A stretch of 59,249 nucleotides of DNA, from the NCBI RefSeq assembly GCF_001942255.1, contig NZ_MKKC01000071.1, positions 1 through 59,249 on the forward strand, read 5' to 3'. Positions 39,601-53,630 of the stretch are shown here, piece by piece. The stretch's first letter is position 1. Each line of letters opens with the position of its first letter. The notes below the pieces were generated by a model. The model did no database searches. It was not told the origin of the DNA and was given only the letters and a program-made list of their open reading frames with translations. The DNA comes from Nocardiopsis sp. CNR-923 (GTDB taxonomy: Bacteria; Actinomycetota; Actinomycetes; Streptosporangiales; Streptosporangiaceae). Position numbers and translations under genes: made by a program.

Positions 39601-40435
39601 CCCTGGCCTCCGTCGGCTCCGCGCTTGCCCGATCCGAAGCCCCTCGGTTCGCGTTCGGACGCCCACCGGAACCAGCGCAGGGCCACGACCGTGCCCACCG
39701 CCGACCACGCCAGGAGCAGCCACACCGACGGCCAGTCCCAGACGGGTCCGGACTCGGCGAGCGCGCCCTGGAGGAGGATGGTGAGGGGGCGCCCCGGCAG
39801 CAGGTCCACGACCGCCCCGACGGTGTCGCCCAGGGGCAGGACGACGAACCCTCCGGCCAGGAAGGCGGTGGGGAAGAAGATGCCGTTGACCATGGGGACG
39901 GCGGCGTCGGCGTTCGGCGGGAGCAGCGACGCGGCCGCGCCCAGCGGGGCCAGGCACACGAATCCGAGCAGGAGCGCCGCGAGCAGGTGGGGCGTGCGCG
40001 ACCAGTCCGGGGTCACGCCCATGGCCAGGAGGCCGATCGCGGTCACCACCACGAGCACGATCACGGCGGTGACCAGCGTGTTCACCAGGTAGGCGCCCAT
40101 CACGACCGCCGGGCTGACCGGTGTGGTGCGGAAGCGTTTGAACAGGCCGTGGTGGCGGCGGATGGCCAGGCCGATCGCGACGTTGGCGAAGGCGACCGAC
40201 ATCAGGGCGAAGCGAGGACGCCGCCGTAGCTGAGGTTGGCCTGGGTGATCTCGTACTCGCCGATCTCCAGCACCGCGTCGGCCCGCGAGCGGAAGGCCAG
40301 TCCGAACCCGACGTAGAACATGACCGGCATGAGCACGATGAAGGCCAGGGTGATGGGGGAGCGCCAGAACTCCTTGAGCTCACTGTCCACGTGCAGGAGG
40401 AAACTGCTCGGGCCGCGCCGAGTCGCGGTGGTCAT
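39597..40435 (-). CDS. ABC-2 type permease of the thiopeptide exporter (one frameshift)
   Basis: About 279 aa with six expected membrane helices. Helix 1 is SPITLAFIVLMPVMFYVGFG. After the break come ATVIVLV-like helices such as VNTLVTAVIVLVVVTAIGLL and LLALLLGFVCLAPLGAAAS, and the C terminus ends near VWLLLAWSAVGTVVALRW. The frame stops at TGA near 40207 and resumes at MSVAFANVAIG; one added base bridges GGVLAS and ALMSVAFA. With the ATPase it would export the mature compound and possibly give self-resistance. The ATG overlaps the ATPase stop by 4 nt. Confidence 0.85.
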
Positions 40436-41364
40436 GTCTGGCCGTCCTTCAGCATCGCGATGTAGGCGTCGTCGAGACTGGGCGGCACGATCGTCAGACC
40501 GGTGATCTCGGTCCGTTCGCGTGCGGCCCATTCCTGGACCCGCCGCACCACGGCGTCCTGGTCGTCGGTGTGGATGCGCACGCGGCCGTTGACGAGGGAC
40601 GCGCCCTCGGGCAGGCGCCCGTCGAGGCCCTCGGGTGCGGCGAACTCCACGACCGTGTACGCCTGCGCGTCGCGGACGAGTTCGTCGGGGGACCCGGAGG
40701 CGATGAACTCCCCGTCGCGGATGACGTCCACGCGGTCGGCGAGCTCCTGCACCTCGACCAGGTCGTGCGAGGTGAGGACCACGGTGGTGCCGCTGTCGCG
40801 CAGCCCGGCGACGAGGGCGCGGATGCGGCGGCGGGACAGGGGGTCGAGACCGGTGGTGGGCTCGTCCAGGAACAGCAGTTCGGGGCGGCCGGTCAGGGCC
40901 AGGGCCAGGTCCAGACGGCGTCGCATGCCGTCGGAGAGCGACTTGACCAGCGCCGTGCGCTTCTCGATGAGGTCGACCTGTTCCAGGACCTCGTCGACCT
41001 CCAGGGGGTTCGGGTAGTAGGAGGCGTGGCGACGCAGGACGTCGCGGACGGACAGCCCCGGTTCCAGCATCGTCTGCTGGAGGACCACGCTGATCCGGCG
41101 GCGCAGCTTGGCGAAGTCGCGGCGGTCGCCCGGGTCCAGGCCGAGGACCGACAACGTGCCGGAGGTTCGCCCCCGGTGGCCTTCCAGGATCTCGATCAGC
41201 GTCGTCTTGCCGGCTCCGTTCGGGCCGAGCAGGGCGGCGATCCTCCCGGCGGGAACCTGGTAGGTGACCCGGTGCAGGACCTCGCCCTTCCCGTAGTCCT
41301 TGGTGATGTCGATGGCGTTGATCGCGTGCACGTACTGCCCTCGGAGGTTCGTGGGGTCGGGCAT
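40432..41364 (-). CDS. ABC transporter ATP-binding protein of the thiopeptide exporter
   Basis: 310 aa from ATG 41364. Walker A is LLGPNGAGKTT and Walker B is PELLFLDEPTTGLD. The signature region reads KSLSDGMRRRLDLALALTG, so the normal LSGGQ is LSDGM. The H-loop is VLTSHDLVE. A C-terminal extension (about residues 220-310) is typical of drug-export subunits. The start could instead be GTG 41331, which has GAGGG 6 nt upstream and begins at HAINAIDITKDYG; I consider this at least as likely. It lies 49 nt after precursor A, so the precursor pair is probably co-transcribed with it. Confidence 0.87.
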   Translation of the reverse strand: MPDPTNLRGQYVHAINAIDITKDYGKGEVLHRVTYQVPAGRIAALLGPNGAGKTTLIEILEGHRGRTSGTLSVLGLDPGDRRDFAKLRRRISVVLQQTMLEPGLSVRDVLRRHASYYPNPLEVDEVLEQVDLIEKRTALVKSLSDGMRRRLDLALALTGRPELLFLDEPTTGLDPLSRRRIRALVAGLRDSGTTVVLTSHDLVEVQELADRVDVIRDGEFIASGSPDELVRDAQAYTVVEFAAPEGLDGRLPEGASLVNGRVRIHTDDQDAVVRRVQEWAARERTEITGLTIVPPSLDDAYIAMLKDGQT

Positions 41365-41412
41365 GTGGGGGGCGGCCCCCGGCCTGGGAGGGGAGCCGCC
41401 CGGACGAGAGGG

Positions 41413-41595
41413 TCAGCCGCAGGAGCCGGAGGAGCAGCAGCTGCTGCTGCCGCAGCAGGAGGTGGAGGTGCAGCTGGAGCTTCCGCTGGTGGCGCCGGTC
41501 TCGGGGACGGCGACGGCCTCGCGGACGCTCATGACCTCGATGTCGTCGAAGTCCAGTTCGGGCAGGTCGATCGTGGGGGATTCCTGCATGGCCAT
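41413..41595 (-). CDS. Thiopeptide precursor peptide A
   Basis: 60 aa. The leader (MAMQESPTIDLPELDFDDIE, then VMSVREAVAVPETGATSG) is acidic and hydrophobic, as in other thiopeptide leaders. The C-terminal 22 residues have 6 Cys, 11 Ser, 2 Thr and 3 Gly, including SCTSTSCCGSSSCC and ending CCSSGSCG. Adjacent enzymes would make azoles from Cys and dehydroamino acids from Ser/Thr. If the core starts at the Ser before the first Cys, the second pyridine Ser would be at position 10, 11 or 12, giving 26-, 29- or 32-membered rings. The gene has AAGG upstream of its ATG. Confidence 0.9.
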   Translation of the reverse strand: MAMQESPTIDLPELDFDDIEVMSVREAVAVPETGATSGSSSCTSTSCCGSSSCCSSGSCG

Positions 41596-41924
41596 CGAAC
41601 ACCTTCTTCTGGAGTGATCGGGGTGTGGGGTCGCGTATGAAATGGGTGTGGCGGTTGTGGTCGGAGTGTGTCCACTTCCGGGAGCGTCCGAAACGATTCA
41701 TGCTTTGATCATTGCGTCGCGGGTCGGGATGCGGGTTCACGGTCCGGGTCGGTGGGGGGTGGGGTCAGCCGCAGGATCCGCCAGAGCAGCAGCTGCTGCT
41801 GCCGCAGCAGGAGGTGGAGGTGCAGCTGGAGCTTCCGCTGGTGGCGCCGGTCTCGGGGACGGCGACGGCCTCGCGGACGCTCATGACCTCGATGTCGTCG
41901 AAGTCCAGTTCGGGCAGGTCGATC
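41432..41924. repeat. Tandem duplication covering both precursor genes
   Basis: The 141-bp block at 41432-41572 recurs without a mismatch at 41784-41924 (offset 352). It covers most of the leader and core. The differing sequence is confined to the N-terminal codons and the last few codons. This implies recent duplication or gene conversion. Confidence 0.95.
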
Positions 41925-41947
41925 TCTGGTGCCGACGATTGGGGCAT
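41765..41947 (-). CDS. Thiopeptide precursor peptide B
   Basis: 60 aa and nearly identical to precursor A. The first residues differ (MPQSSAPEIDLPELDFDDIE), and in the core a Ser becomes Gly (ending CCSGGSCG). Bases 41784-41924 are identical to 41432-41572 of gene A. It is the first gene of the operon, with GAGG just upstream of ATG 41947. Longer frames to 42013 or beyond start in the AT-rich leader and are not supported. Its product would be a single-residue variant, unless the tail is trimmed. Confidence 0.9.
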   Translation of the reverse strand: MPQSSAPEIDLPELDFDDIEVMSVREAVAVPETGATSGSSSCTSTSCCGSSSCCSGGSCG

Positions 41948-42103
41948 TTCGTCCTCTTTGTTTGGTGCTCTTCTCTGGCCCCCCGGGCGCAACAGAAAGT
42001 AGCACACGTACAACCAAGGGGATATGGGGTCTGTAAGATGTTTTTTCGGAAGTGGTCTCCGGTTTACGTTCGCGGCCCGGGTACGGATCCCCGGGGACGC
42101 GAC
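41948..42103. promoter_or_regulatory. Leader and promoter region of the thiopeptide operon
   Basis: The 5' region of the operon contains an AT-rich stretch at about 41985-42065, unlike its flanks, so a promoter probably lies here. I could not find a convincing -35/-10 pair. There is no pathway regulator gene in the cluster. Confidence 0.4.
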
Positions 42104-42136
42104 AGGGCCGCCACCCCGTCGGGGGATGACGGCCCT
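42104..42136 (-). terminator. Terminator between giant ATPase gene and thiopeptide operon
   Basis: AGGGCCG (42104-42110) pairs with CGGCCCT (42130-42136), with an inner CCCC/GGGG pairing. It lies 29 nt past the ATPase stop, before the thiopeptide promoter. Confidence 0.55.
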
Positions 42137-42164
42137 CGTCCGACCAGACGCGACCAGACGGGTC

Positions 42165-47226
<5,062 letters not shown>

Positions 47227-47230
<4 letters not shown>

Positions 47231-49270
47231 TGCTTCGCGGGGGTCAGTGTGGTCACGGGGAGCGTGTCCACGCCGAGTTCACGGGCCCTGCCGAGCAGCT
47301 GGTCGAGCTTGCCGGCCTGCGGGCCGCCCGCTCCGATGAGCTTGAGCAGCAGGGCGGAGACGGTGAGGTTCTTGACGTCCTCGGAGCCGACGGACGACAG
47401 GAACCGGCTCAGTTCGGCGCTGAGGTCGGCCTCGCCGTTGAGGAAACCGTCGCCGAGGGCCTGGACGGTCTCGGAGCTGCCGACGAAGCCGTCGACGGCC
47501 TTGCCCAGGCCGATCGAGTTGACCATCCGGTCGAAGAAGGCGCCGTCGCCGCCGACGATGCTGATGTCGGCGCTCTCCAGCCCGGAGGCCAGAACCGTGG
47601 CCTGGGCCTCGGCGACCTGGCGGTGCACGTCGATCCCGGCCAGGCGGACCTCCTTCTCCGCCTCCAGACGCAGGCGGTACTCCTCGTGTTCGCGGCTGAC
47701 CTGGTCCAGGGCGGCCATCGCCCCGGCCTTGTCGTTGAGCCCCGCGGCCTCGGCGCGCAGCTTCCTCTCGATGGCCTCGGCCTCGGCCCCCGCCTTCTCG
47801 CGGGCCACGACGGCCTCGGCGCGGCCGACCTTCTCGATCGCCTCGGCGTCCTGCTCGCGGACCTGGACCTCGGCCAGGCCGGCCGCGGCGGCCTCGGCCT
47901 GGCGGCCCTCGGCGAGACGGATCTTGGCGCGGGTGTCCAGCTCGGCGGCCTGCTGGCGGGCCTCGGCGAGGGTCAGCTCCTCGGCGGCGCGGTGCTTGGC
48001 TGCGGCCTCGGCCGCCTCGGCGGCCTTGATGTCCTTGACCAGGTTCTCCTGGGCTTCGGCCTCGGCCTGGATGATGATCGCCTGGCGCGTGCGTTCGGCC
48101 TCCTCGACCGCGCGCAGCCGCTTGATCGCCTCCTCCTGCTCGGCGACGGTGCGGTCGACGGCGACGCGCTCGCGGACGACGTCGGCGACCTCGCGCCGTT
48201 GGCCCTCGATCTCCTTCTCCTTGGCGATGCGGGACAGTTCGGTCTCGCGCTCGCGGCCGATGACCTCCAGCAGGCGGTCCTTCTCGATCCGCTCGGACTC
48301 GATGGCGATGACGCGCTCGCGGTTCTTCTCGGCGACCGCGATCTCACGCTGCTGGTTCTGGTGCTGGACGCCCAGCGCCTCGCTGGTGCGGATGTTGGCG
48401 GTCTCGGCCTTGAGCCGTTCCTCGGCCTGCACGCGCGCGGTCTCGGCCTCCTCGCGGGCGCGGATGATCTCGATCTCGCGCTTGGCCTTGGCCGCGGCCT
48501 CCTCGCGGCGCTTCTCCAGCTCGGCGAGGGTCTCGGCGGTCTCGGTGTTCTGCCGGTCGATCTCCTTCTTGCGGTCGTTCTCGAACTCGTTGGTGCGTTT
48601 GTGCTCCTTGGACGTGCGCTCGGTGATCTTGCTGATGCCCTGCGCGTCGAGGATGTTGTTGGCGTCGTGCTGGTGCAGCGGGGTCTGCTCCAGCTCGTCG
48701 ATGGCCACGTCCTCCAGGCTGTAGCCGTTGAGGTCGGTGCCGATGAGCGAGACGATCGCGTGGCGGAACTGCTCGCGCTGGGTGAACAGCTCCTCGAAGT
48801 CGAACTGCTTGCCGACGGTCTTGAGCGCCTCGGAGAACTTGGAGTTGAACAGCTCCTGGAGGGTGTCCTGGTCGCTGGCGCGCTCGGTGCCGATGGACTT
48901 GGCGACCTTCTTGACGTCCTCGGCGGTCTCGTTGACCCGGACGAGAAGTAGACCCGGATATCCGCTCTGATGTTGTCCTTGCAGGTCAGACCTTCGCGTC
49001 CGCGTCTGTCCAGGGTCAGCGTCTTGAGTGAGATGTCCATGACCTCGGCCTTGTGCAGGACCGGGAGGACGATCGCGCCGGTGAAGGTGACGTGGACGTC
49101 GCGGAGCTTGGAGATGATGAGGGCCTTGCCCTGCTCGACCTTGCGGAAGAGCCGTGTGACCATGAGGATCAGGGCGAGGAGGACGACGGTTCCGATGGCC
49201 AGGGCGACGCCGACGTCAGGAAGGCCGCGCTGGTCGCCTCCTGCCCGGTGGTCGTGGCGCTCGACAGCAC
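47227..49270 (-). CDS. Flotillin/SPFH-domain membrane protein, YqiK-like (two frameshifts)
   Basis: About 681 aa. An N-terminal membrane anchor (LAIGTVVLLALILMVTRLF) is followed by an SPFH domain (KVEQGKALIISKLRDVHVTF, VLHKAEVMDISLKTLTLDR), a very long Glu/Ala/Arg coiled coil and a C-terminal globular part. Flotillins oligomerise into membrane microdomain scaffolds. Breaks near 48955 and 49215 each need one base; the first joins IRVYF to LVRVNETAEDVKKVAKS. I chose GTG 49270 because AAGGAGAG lies 7 nt upstream. It is downstream of a YqiJ-like gene (139-nt gap) and coupled to the ATPase gene, which recalls the E. coli yqiJ-yqiK pair. Confidence 0.88.
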
Positions 49271-49409
49271 GTGGGGGCTCTCCTTGTGCGCGTGGGGTGG
49301 GGTGACTGCGACGGGCGCGGGTGCGGGGCACGCGGCGGGGACCGCGTCCGGGGCGTCGCGTTGATCTGACGTGGCGGCCGGTGGAACGGTTCCGCGATCG
49401 CGCCCGGGG

Positions 49410-50102
49410 TCAGTCCCGTCCGGGGTCGAGGGCGGCGTCGAAGCCGGTGACCAGGAAGACGTCGCGGTCTTGGTCGTGCTCGAAGATCAGCGCGGTGCTG
49501 CCCGGGGGGAGGACCTCGCCGCCGGTGGTGCGGACGTCGACGGAGATCTCGGCTCCGGAGCCGGTCGTGATCCCGGCCCGGCCGAAGTCCCCGGTGGCCT
49601 CGCCGATGCGGATCACGCACGTGCGGCCGACCAGGTCGTGTTTGGAGTCCCCGCGCCCTCCGGGCAGGAACCGGGCGACGGCCGTCACCAGTCCGCTGGT
49701 GACCGCCCACGCGGCGACCAGCGCGATCACGAGGACCACGGAGCCGAGGGCGAGCAGCAGGGGGGTGGACGTGGTTTCGAGGAGGCTGGTCATGATGCCG
49801 CCCATCATGCTCACGAACCAGGCCACGCACACCATCAGCGTGAGCGAGACGGTGACGGGGGCGCGCCCCGACCGCTCGGCGCCGCGTCCGCGCGCGGACG
49901 ATCGTTCCGCGTTCCCCAGCAGCCCGGCCCGGGACATGAGCGCGCTCAGGCCGGTGGCCTCGCCGTCGGCGTCCACGCCGTCGAGGAGTTCGGTCTCGGC
50001 CGCTCCGATCACCACGAACACCCAGTAGAGGGCGGTGGCGATCAGCAGCGGGGTGAACAGCGCGGTGGGGAAGCCGAAGGCGGTGCTCAGGAACAGGCCC
50101 AT
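49410..50102 (-). CDS. YqiJ-like membrane protein with OB-fold C-terminal domain
   Basis: 230 aa. Membrane spans are at PTALFTPLLIATALYWVFVV, VSLTLMVCVAWFVSMMGGIM and LALGSVVLVIALVAAWAV. The C-terminal cytoplasmic or extracellular domain (LVGRTCVIRIGEATGDFGRA, then STALIFEHDQDRDVFLVTGF) has the OB-fold pattern of YqiJ/NfeD-type partners of flotillins. The ATG has GGAGGGAGGG upstream. It is the first gene of the operon with the flotillin and giant ATPase. Confidence 0.82.
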   Translation of the reverse strand: MGLFLSTAFGFPTALFTPLLIATALYWVFVVIGAAETELLDGVDADGEATGLSALMSRAGLLGNAERSSARGRGAERSGRAPVTVSLTLMVCVAWFVSMMGGIMTSLLETTSTPLLLALGSVVLVIALVAAWAVTSGLVTAVARFLPGGRGDSKHDLVGRTCVIRIGEATGDFGRAGITTGSGAEISVDVRTTGGEVLPPGSTALIFEHDQDRDVFLVTGFDAALDPGRD

Positions 50103-50319
50103 CGTTCGCCCTCCCTCCACCGTGAACGCCGAACCGCCACGGACTCTACCGGGGCCCGGTCCAGAACGACCCCGAGGGTCGGTTTTGTCCGCTTGTGGCC
50201 ACGCCTCCGCGGGGACCCCCGAGAAAAATCTCGGCGGACGTGTCGATCCGTGTCGGTCCCGTTCGACGGGTGGATGAGAGCGAGGGGAAGGGCCCCGCTC
50301 ACCACGGAAGGCGAACACC
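50103..50319. promoter_or_regulatory. Divergent promoter region of the YqiJ operon and DGPF/ECF42 genes
   Basis: 217 nt with no coding region. Promoters for both directions must lie here, but no clear motif was recognised. Confidence 0.45.
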
Positions 50320-50742
50320 ATGCGCTACCTCATGGCGATCATGTCGGACGAGAGCGCCGAGGCCGGGAACACCCCGTCGGCGGAGATCTTCGAAGCGATG
50401 GCGGCCTACAACGAGCAGCTCGTCAAGGCAGGGGTCCTGCTCTCGGGCGAGGGCCTGACGCCGACCTCCGAGGGGGCGATCGTCAGCTTCCGTGACGGGA
50501 CGGCGACCGTCACGGACGGGCCGTTCGCCGAGGCCAAGGAGGTCATCGCCGGGTACTGGATCCTCCAGGTGTCCTCCCGCGCGGAGGCGATCGAGTGGGC
50601 CAAGCGCTGCCCCCACCCGCCGGAGGGCGACGACACCGTCCTCAACCTGCGGCTGCGGCGCATCGCCGAACTGGAGGACTTCGGCGACAACGTCCCCGAG
50701 CACGTCAGGGATCGCGACCGAGAGCTGCGCGCCCGGGGCTAG
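50320..50742 (+). CDS. YCII/DGPF-family protein, partner of ECF42 sigma factor
   Basis: 140 aa, cytoplasmic. It begins MRYLMAIMSDESAEAG and contains TVTDGPFAEAKEVIAGYWI, which carries the DGPF signature. Proteins of this family are encoded next to ECF42-type sigma factors in many actinobacteria and are thought to be in their regulon, with no firm biochemical activity. Its stop is 75 nt before the sigma gene. ATG is preceded by GGAAGG. Confidence 0.88.
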   Translation: MRYLMAIMSDESAEAGNTPSAEIFEAMAAYNEQLVKAGVLLSGEGLTPTSEGAIVSFRDGTATVTDGPFAEAKEVIAGYWILQVSSRAEAIEWAKRCPHPPEGDDTVLNLRLRRIAELEDFGDNVPEHVRDRDRELRARG

Positions 50743-50816
50743 GACCAGGCTGACGCCCTCGCGCGGACGGCTCGGGAGGGTTGCGTCAGGGTGGCTCACC
50801 CTGCTGGGATTGGGGC

Positions 50817-52072
50817 GTGAGTCACACTGACGCCACCCGTGCCGTGGAGGCGGTCTGGCGGATCGAGTCGGCCCGCCTGGTCGCCGCGCTGACCCGAATG
50901 GTCGGCGACGTCGGCCTCGCTGAGGAGTTCGCGCAGGACTCTCTGGTCAGCGCCCTGGAGAAGTGGCCGGAGGAGGGCGTCCCCGACACCCCGGGCGCGT
51001 GGTTGACGACGGTCGCCAAACGCCGGATCCTCGACCGCTGGCGCCGCGACGAGCGGTTCAAGCTGCGCCTGGCCGACCTCGGCCGGGAGATCGGGGAGAA
51101 CGACGGTCGGGCGGAGTTCGACGCCGTCCTGGAGGAGGACTACGGCGACGACCTGCTCCGGCTCATGTTCGTGTGCTGCCATCCCGCGCTGTCCACCGAG
51201 GCCCGCGTCGCCCTGACCCTGCGCCTGCTGGGCGGACTGACCACCGACGAGATCGCCCGCGCGTTCCTGGCGCCCGAGCCGACCGTCGCCCAGCGCATCG
51301 TCCGGGCCAAGCGGACGCTCGCGAAGAGGAAGGCGGGCTTGGAGGCGCCGGTGGGAGAGGACCGCGACGCCCGGGTCTCCTCCGTCCTGGAGGTCCTCTA
51401 CCTCGTCTTCAACGAGGCTACACCGCCACGTCCGGATCGAGTTGGATGCGCGCCGACCTGTGCGAGGAGGCCATGCGACTGGGCCGGGTGCTCGCCGGGC
51501 TGCTGCCCGAGGAGCGCGAGGTCCACGGGCTGGTCGCGTTGATGGAACTCCAGGCGTCCCGGTTCCGCGCCAGGGTCGGCCGCGACGGCGCGCCCGTCCC
51601 GCTGCTGGAACAGGACCGCTCCCGCTGGGACCGGCTGCTCGTCAACCGGGGCCTGGAGGCGCTGGACCGGTCGCTGCCGCGGGGGCCCGACGACGTCCGG
51701 GGGCCCTACTCGCTCCAGGCCGGGATCGCCGCCGAACACGCGCGGGCGGTCACGCCGGAGGACACCGACTGGATGGCGATCGCCGTGCTGTACGCGACCC
51801 TGGTCAAGATGACCGCCTCCCCCGTGGCGGCGCTCAACCACGCGGTGGCGGTGTCGATGGCGGTGGGTCCGGGCCCGGCGCTCACGCTCGTCGACCGGCT
51901 GCGTGGCGAGCCCGCGCTGAAGGGGTACCACCTGTGGTCGGCGGTCCGGGGCGACCTGCTCTCGCGGCTGGGCCGGGCGGAGGAGGCGCGCGCGGAGTTC
52001 GAGCGCGCCGCCGGGCTCACCCGCAACGAACGCGAACGGGACGTGCTGCTGGAACGCGCCCGCTCGGTGTGA
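50817..52072 (+). CDS. ECF42-group RNA polymerase sigma factor with C-terminal extension (one frameshift)
   Basis: About 418 aa after repair, twice the size of a normal ECF factor. Region 2 reads LVAALTRMVGDVGLAEEFAQ and DTPGAWLTTVAKRRILDRWR. Region 4 is TLRLLGGLTTDEIARAFLAP with EPTVAQRIVRAKRTL. The roughly 200-residue helical, TPR-like C-terminal extension (WDRLLVNRGLEALDRSL, YATLVKMTASPVAALNHAVA) is characteristic of ECF42. No anti-sigma factor is adjacent; in this group the extension is thought to control activity. The frame breaks near 51416 (NEGYTATSG needs one G). Start GTG 50817 follows the family boundary. Confidence 0.87.
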
Positions 52073-52116
52073 GGAGTCAGGGTCGGGTCCTCGACTGATG
52101 GGAACGCGGCGGGAGC

Positions 52117-52140
52117 CGTGCCGAGGCGTCGCGCGGCACG
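52117..52140. terminator. Weak hairpin between convergent sigma and amidohydrolase genes
   Basis: CGTGCCG and CGGCACG form a 7-bp stem around a 10-nt loop, in the 70-nt gap between stops. Confidence 0.35.
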
Positions 52141-52142
52141 TG

Positions 52143-53471
52143 CTAGAACGCGGGCGGGCCGGGCTGGTCCACCAGGGCCGGGTCCAGGCGCCCGGTCACG
52201 TGGTCGACGGCGACGTGGGAGTACAGCCGTGTCCCCGTGGCCAGGACCGAGTCGTCCGCGTAGAAGGCGGGGTCGTGGTTGGTGGCCGCCCCCCGCTGTC
52301 CGGGGATCGCGCGCAGCGCGCCCCCGACGTACTCGGTGTCCTGGCAGCCGAGCAGGACGAAGACCCCGCCGAAGGCGTCGATGAGCTCCGACACGTCGTC
52401 GTAGCCCAGGACCGCCTCGGTCCGCTTGACCCGGCTCTCCCCGACCACCCGCCTCAGGGTGGGCAGGACCGCCGACGTCCAGCTGGGCGAGTTCTCCACC
52501 GGGGGCACGCTCTGGAGGTACTCGACCCCGGCCCTGCACCCGTGGGCCAGCGCGATGTGCTCGGCGGCGCGGCGCAGACGGTCGCGCACGGTGTCCATGT
52601 CGGACGGGTCGAGGCACCGGAGGGTGCCCCACAGGACCACCGAGGCGCCGACGACGTTGAACCGGCCCGCGTCCTCCACATGCCCGATGGACACGGTGAT
52701 CGGCGAGGTCGCCGGGACCTGCCGGTAGAGCTGGCCGCAGGCGGAGACGATCTCGGCGGCGGGCGGCATCGGGTCCGCCCCCAGCCACGGCGTCGAGGCG
52801 TGCGTCCGGTGTCCCCGAACGGTGATCCTCACCAGGCAGGACGCGGCCAGCAGACGGCCGACCCGGTAGCCGACGATGCCCGTGGGCAGCGGCACCACGT
52901 GCAGGCCGAACACCATGGTCGGGGCGGGGTCGAGCAGGGCGGGGGAGGCGACCATGGCGCGCGCGCCGCCGACCTCGTCCACCGGAGGGCCCTCCTCGGC
53001 GGGCTGGAACACGAACAGGACGGTGCCCGGCAGCTCCGAGCGCAGGTCCGACAGGACCTCGGCGGCGCCCATGAGCATCGCGGTGTGGCAGTCGTGGCCG
53101 CAGGCGTGCGCCACGGGGAACGGCCCGCCGGGGTAGTCCTCGTCGACGACGGTGGAGGCGAAGTCGACCCCGCTGTCCTCCCTGACGGGGAGGGCGTCGA
53201 CGTCGGCGCGCAGAGCGGCGACCCGGTCGCCGGGCAGGCCGCCCCTGAGGACGCCGACGACGCCGTATCCGGCCACGCCCGTGCGGACCTCGTCCAGGTT
53301 CAGCGAGCACAGGTGGCGGGCGACGAGGGCGGCGGTGTCCCGCTCCCGGTTGGCCAGTTCGGGGTGGGCGTGCAGGTGGTGGCGCCATCCGACGACCTTC
53401 GACCCGATCGCCGCCGTGTGCAGGTCGACGGCCTCCCACAGCGACTCCACGTCCGTGACGGTCCGACTCAT
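52143..53471 (-). CDS. M20-family amidohydrolase (hippurate hydrolase-like)
   Basis: 442 aa metallopeptidase/amidohydrolase. Metal-binding residues are in AHACGHDCHTAMLMGAAEVL, which carries the Cys typical of the amidohydrolase subgroup, and QPAEEGPPVDE. The substrate-side His is in VRGHRTHASTPWLGADPMPP. The early HHLHAHPELANRERDT motif fits the group. It hydrolyses N-acyl amino acids or related amides; the exact substrate is unknown. No signal peptide is present. ATG 53471 has GGAGGAG upstream. Confidence 0.88.
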   Translation of the reverse strand: MSRTVTDVESLWEAVDLHTAAIGSKVVGWRHHLHAHPELANRERDTAALVARHLCSLNLDEVRTGVAGYGVVGVLRGGLPGDRVAALRADVDALPVREDSGVDFASTVVDEDYPGGPFPVAHACGHDCHTAMLMGAAEVLSDLRSELPGTVLFVFQPAEEGPPVDEVGGARAMVASPALLDPAPTMVFGLHVVPLPTGIVGYRVGRLLAASCLVRITVRGHRTHASTPWLGADPMPPAAEIVSACGQLYRQVPATSPITVSIGHVEDAGRFNVVGASVVLWGTLRCLDPSDMDTVRDRLRRAAEHIALAHGCRAGVEYLQSVPPVENSPSWTSAVLPTLRRVVGESRVKRTEAVLGYDDVSELIDAFGGVFVLLGCQDTEYVGGALRAIPGQRGAATNHDPAFYADDSVLATGTRLYSHVAVDHVTGRLDPALVDQPGPPAF

Positions 53472-53630
53472 CGCTCCTCCCCCCGGCGGCGTTGTCCACG
53501 CTAGACCGGGCTTCCTCCCGGTTGGTGTAAGCGCGGGCAAACGCTGTTCCCGGGGTGCCCGCGCCGCGGGGTTTCTGCTGACGGCAGCGAGGTCTGGCCC
53601 GCGACCCGGCGAGCCGTCAGACTGCCGGAC

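Noticed and set aside
41433..41460. Trinucleotide repeat (CAG/CTG) at the precursor gene
   Set aside because: It is the coding of the Ser/Cys-rich core and appears in both gene copies in the same frame, so it is not an independent repeat.
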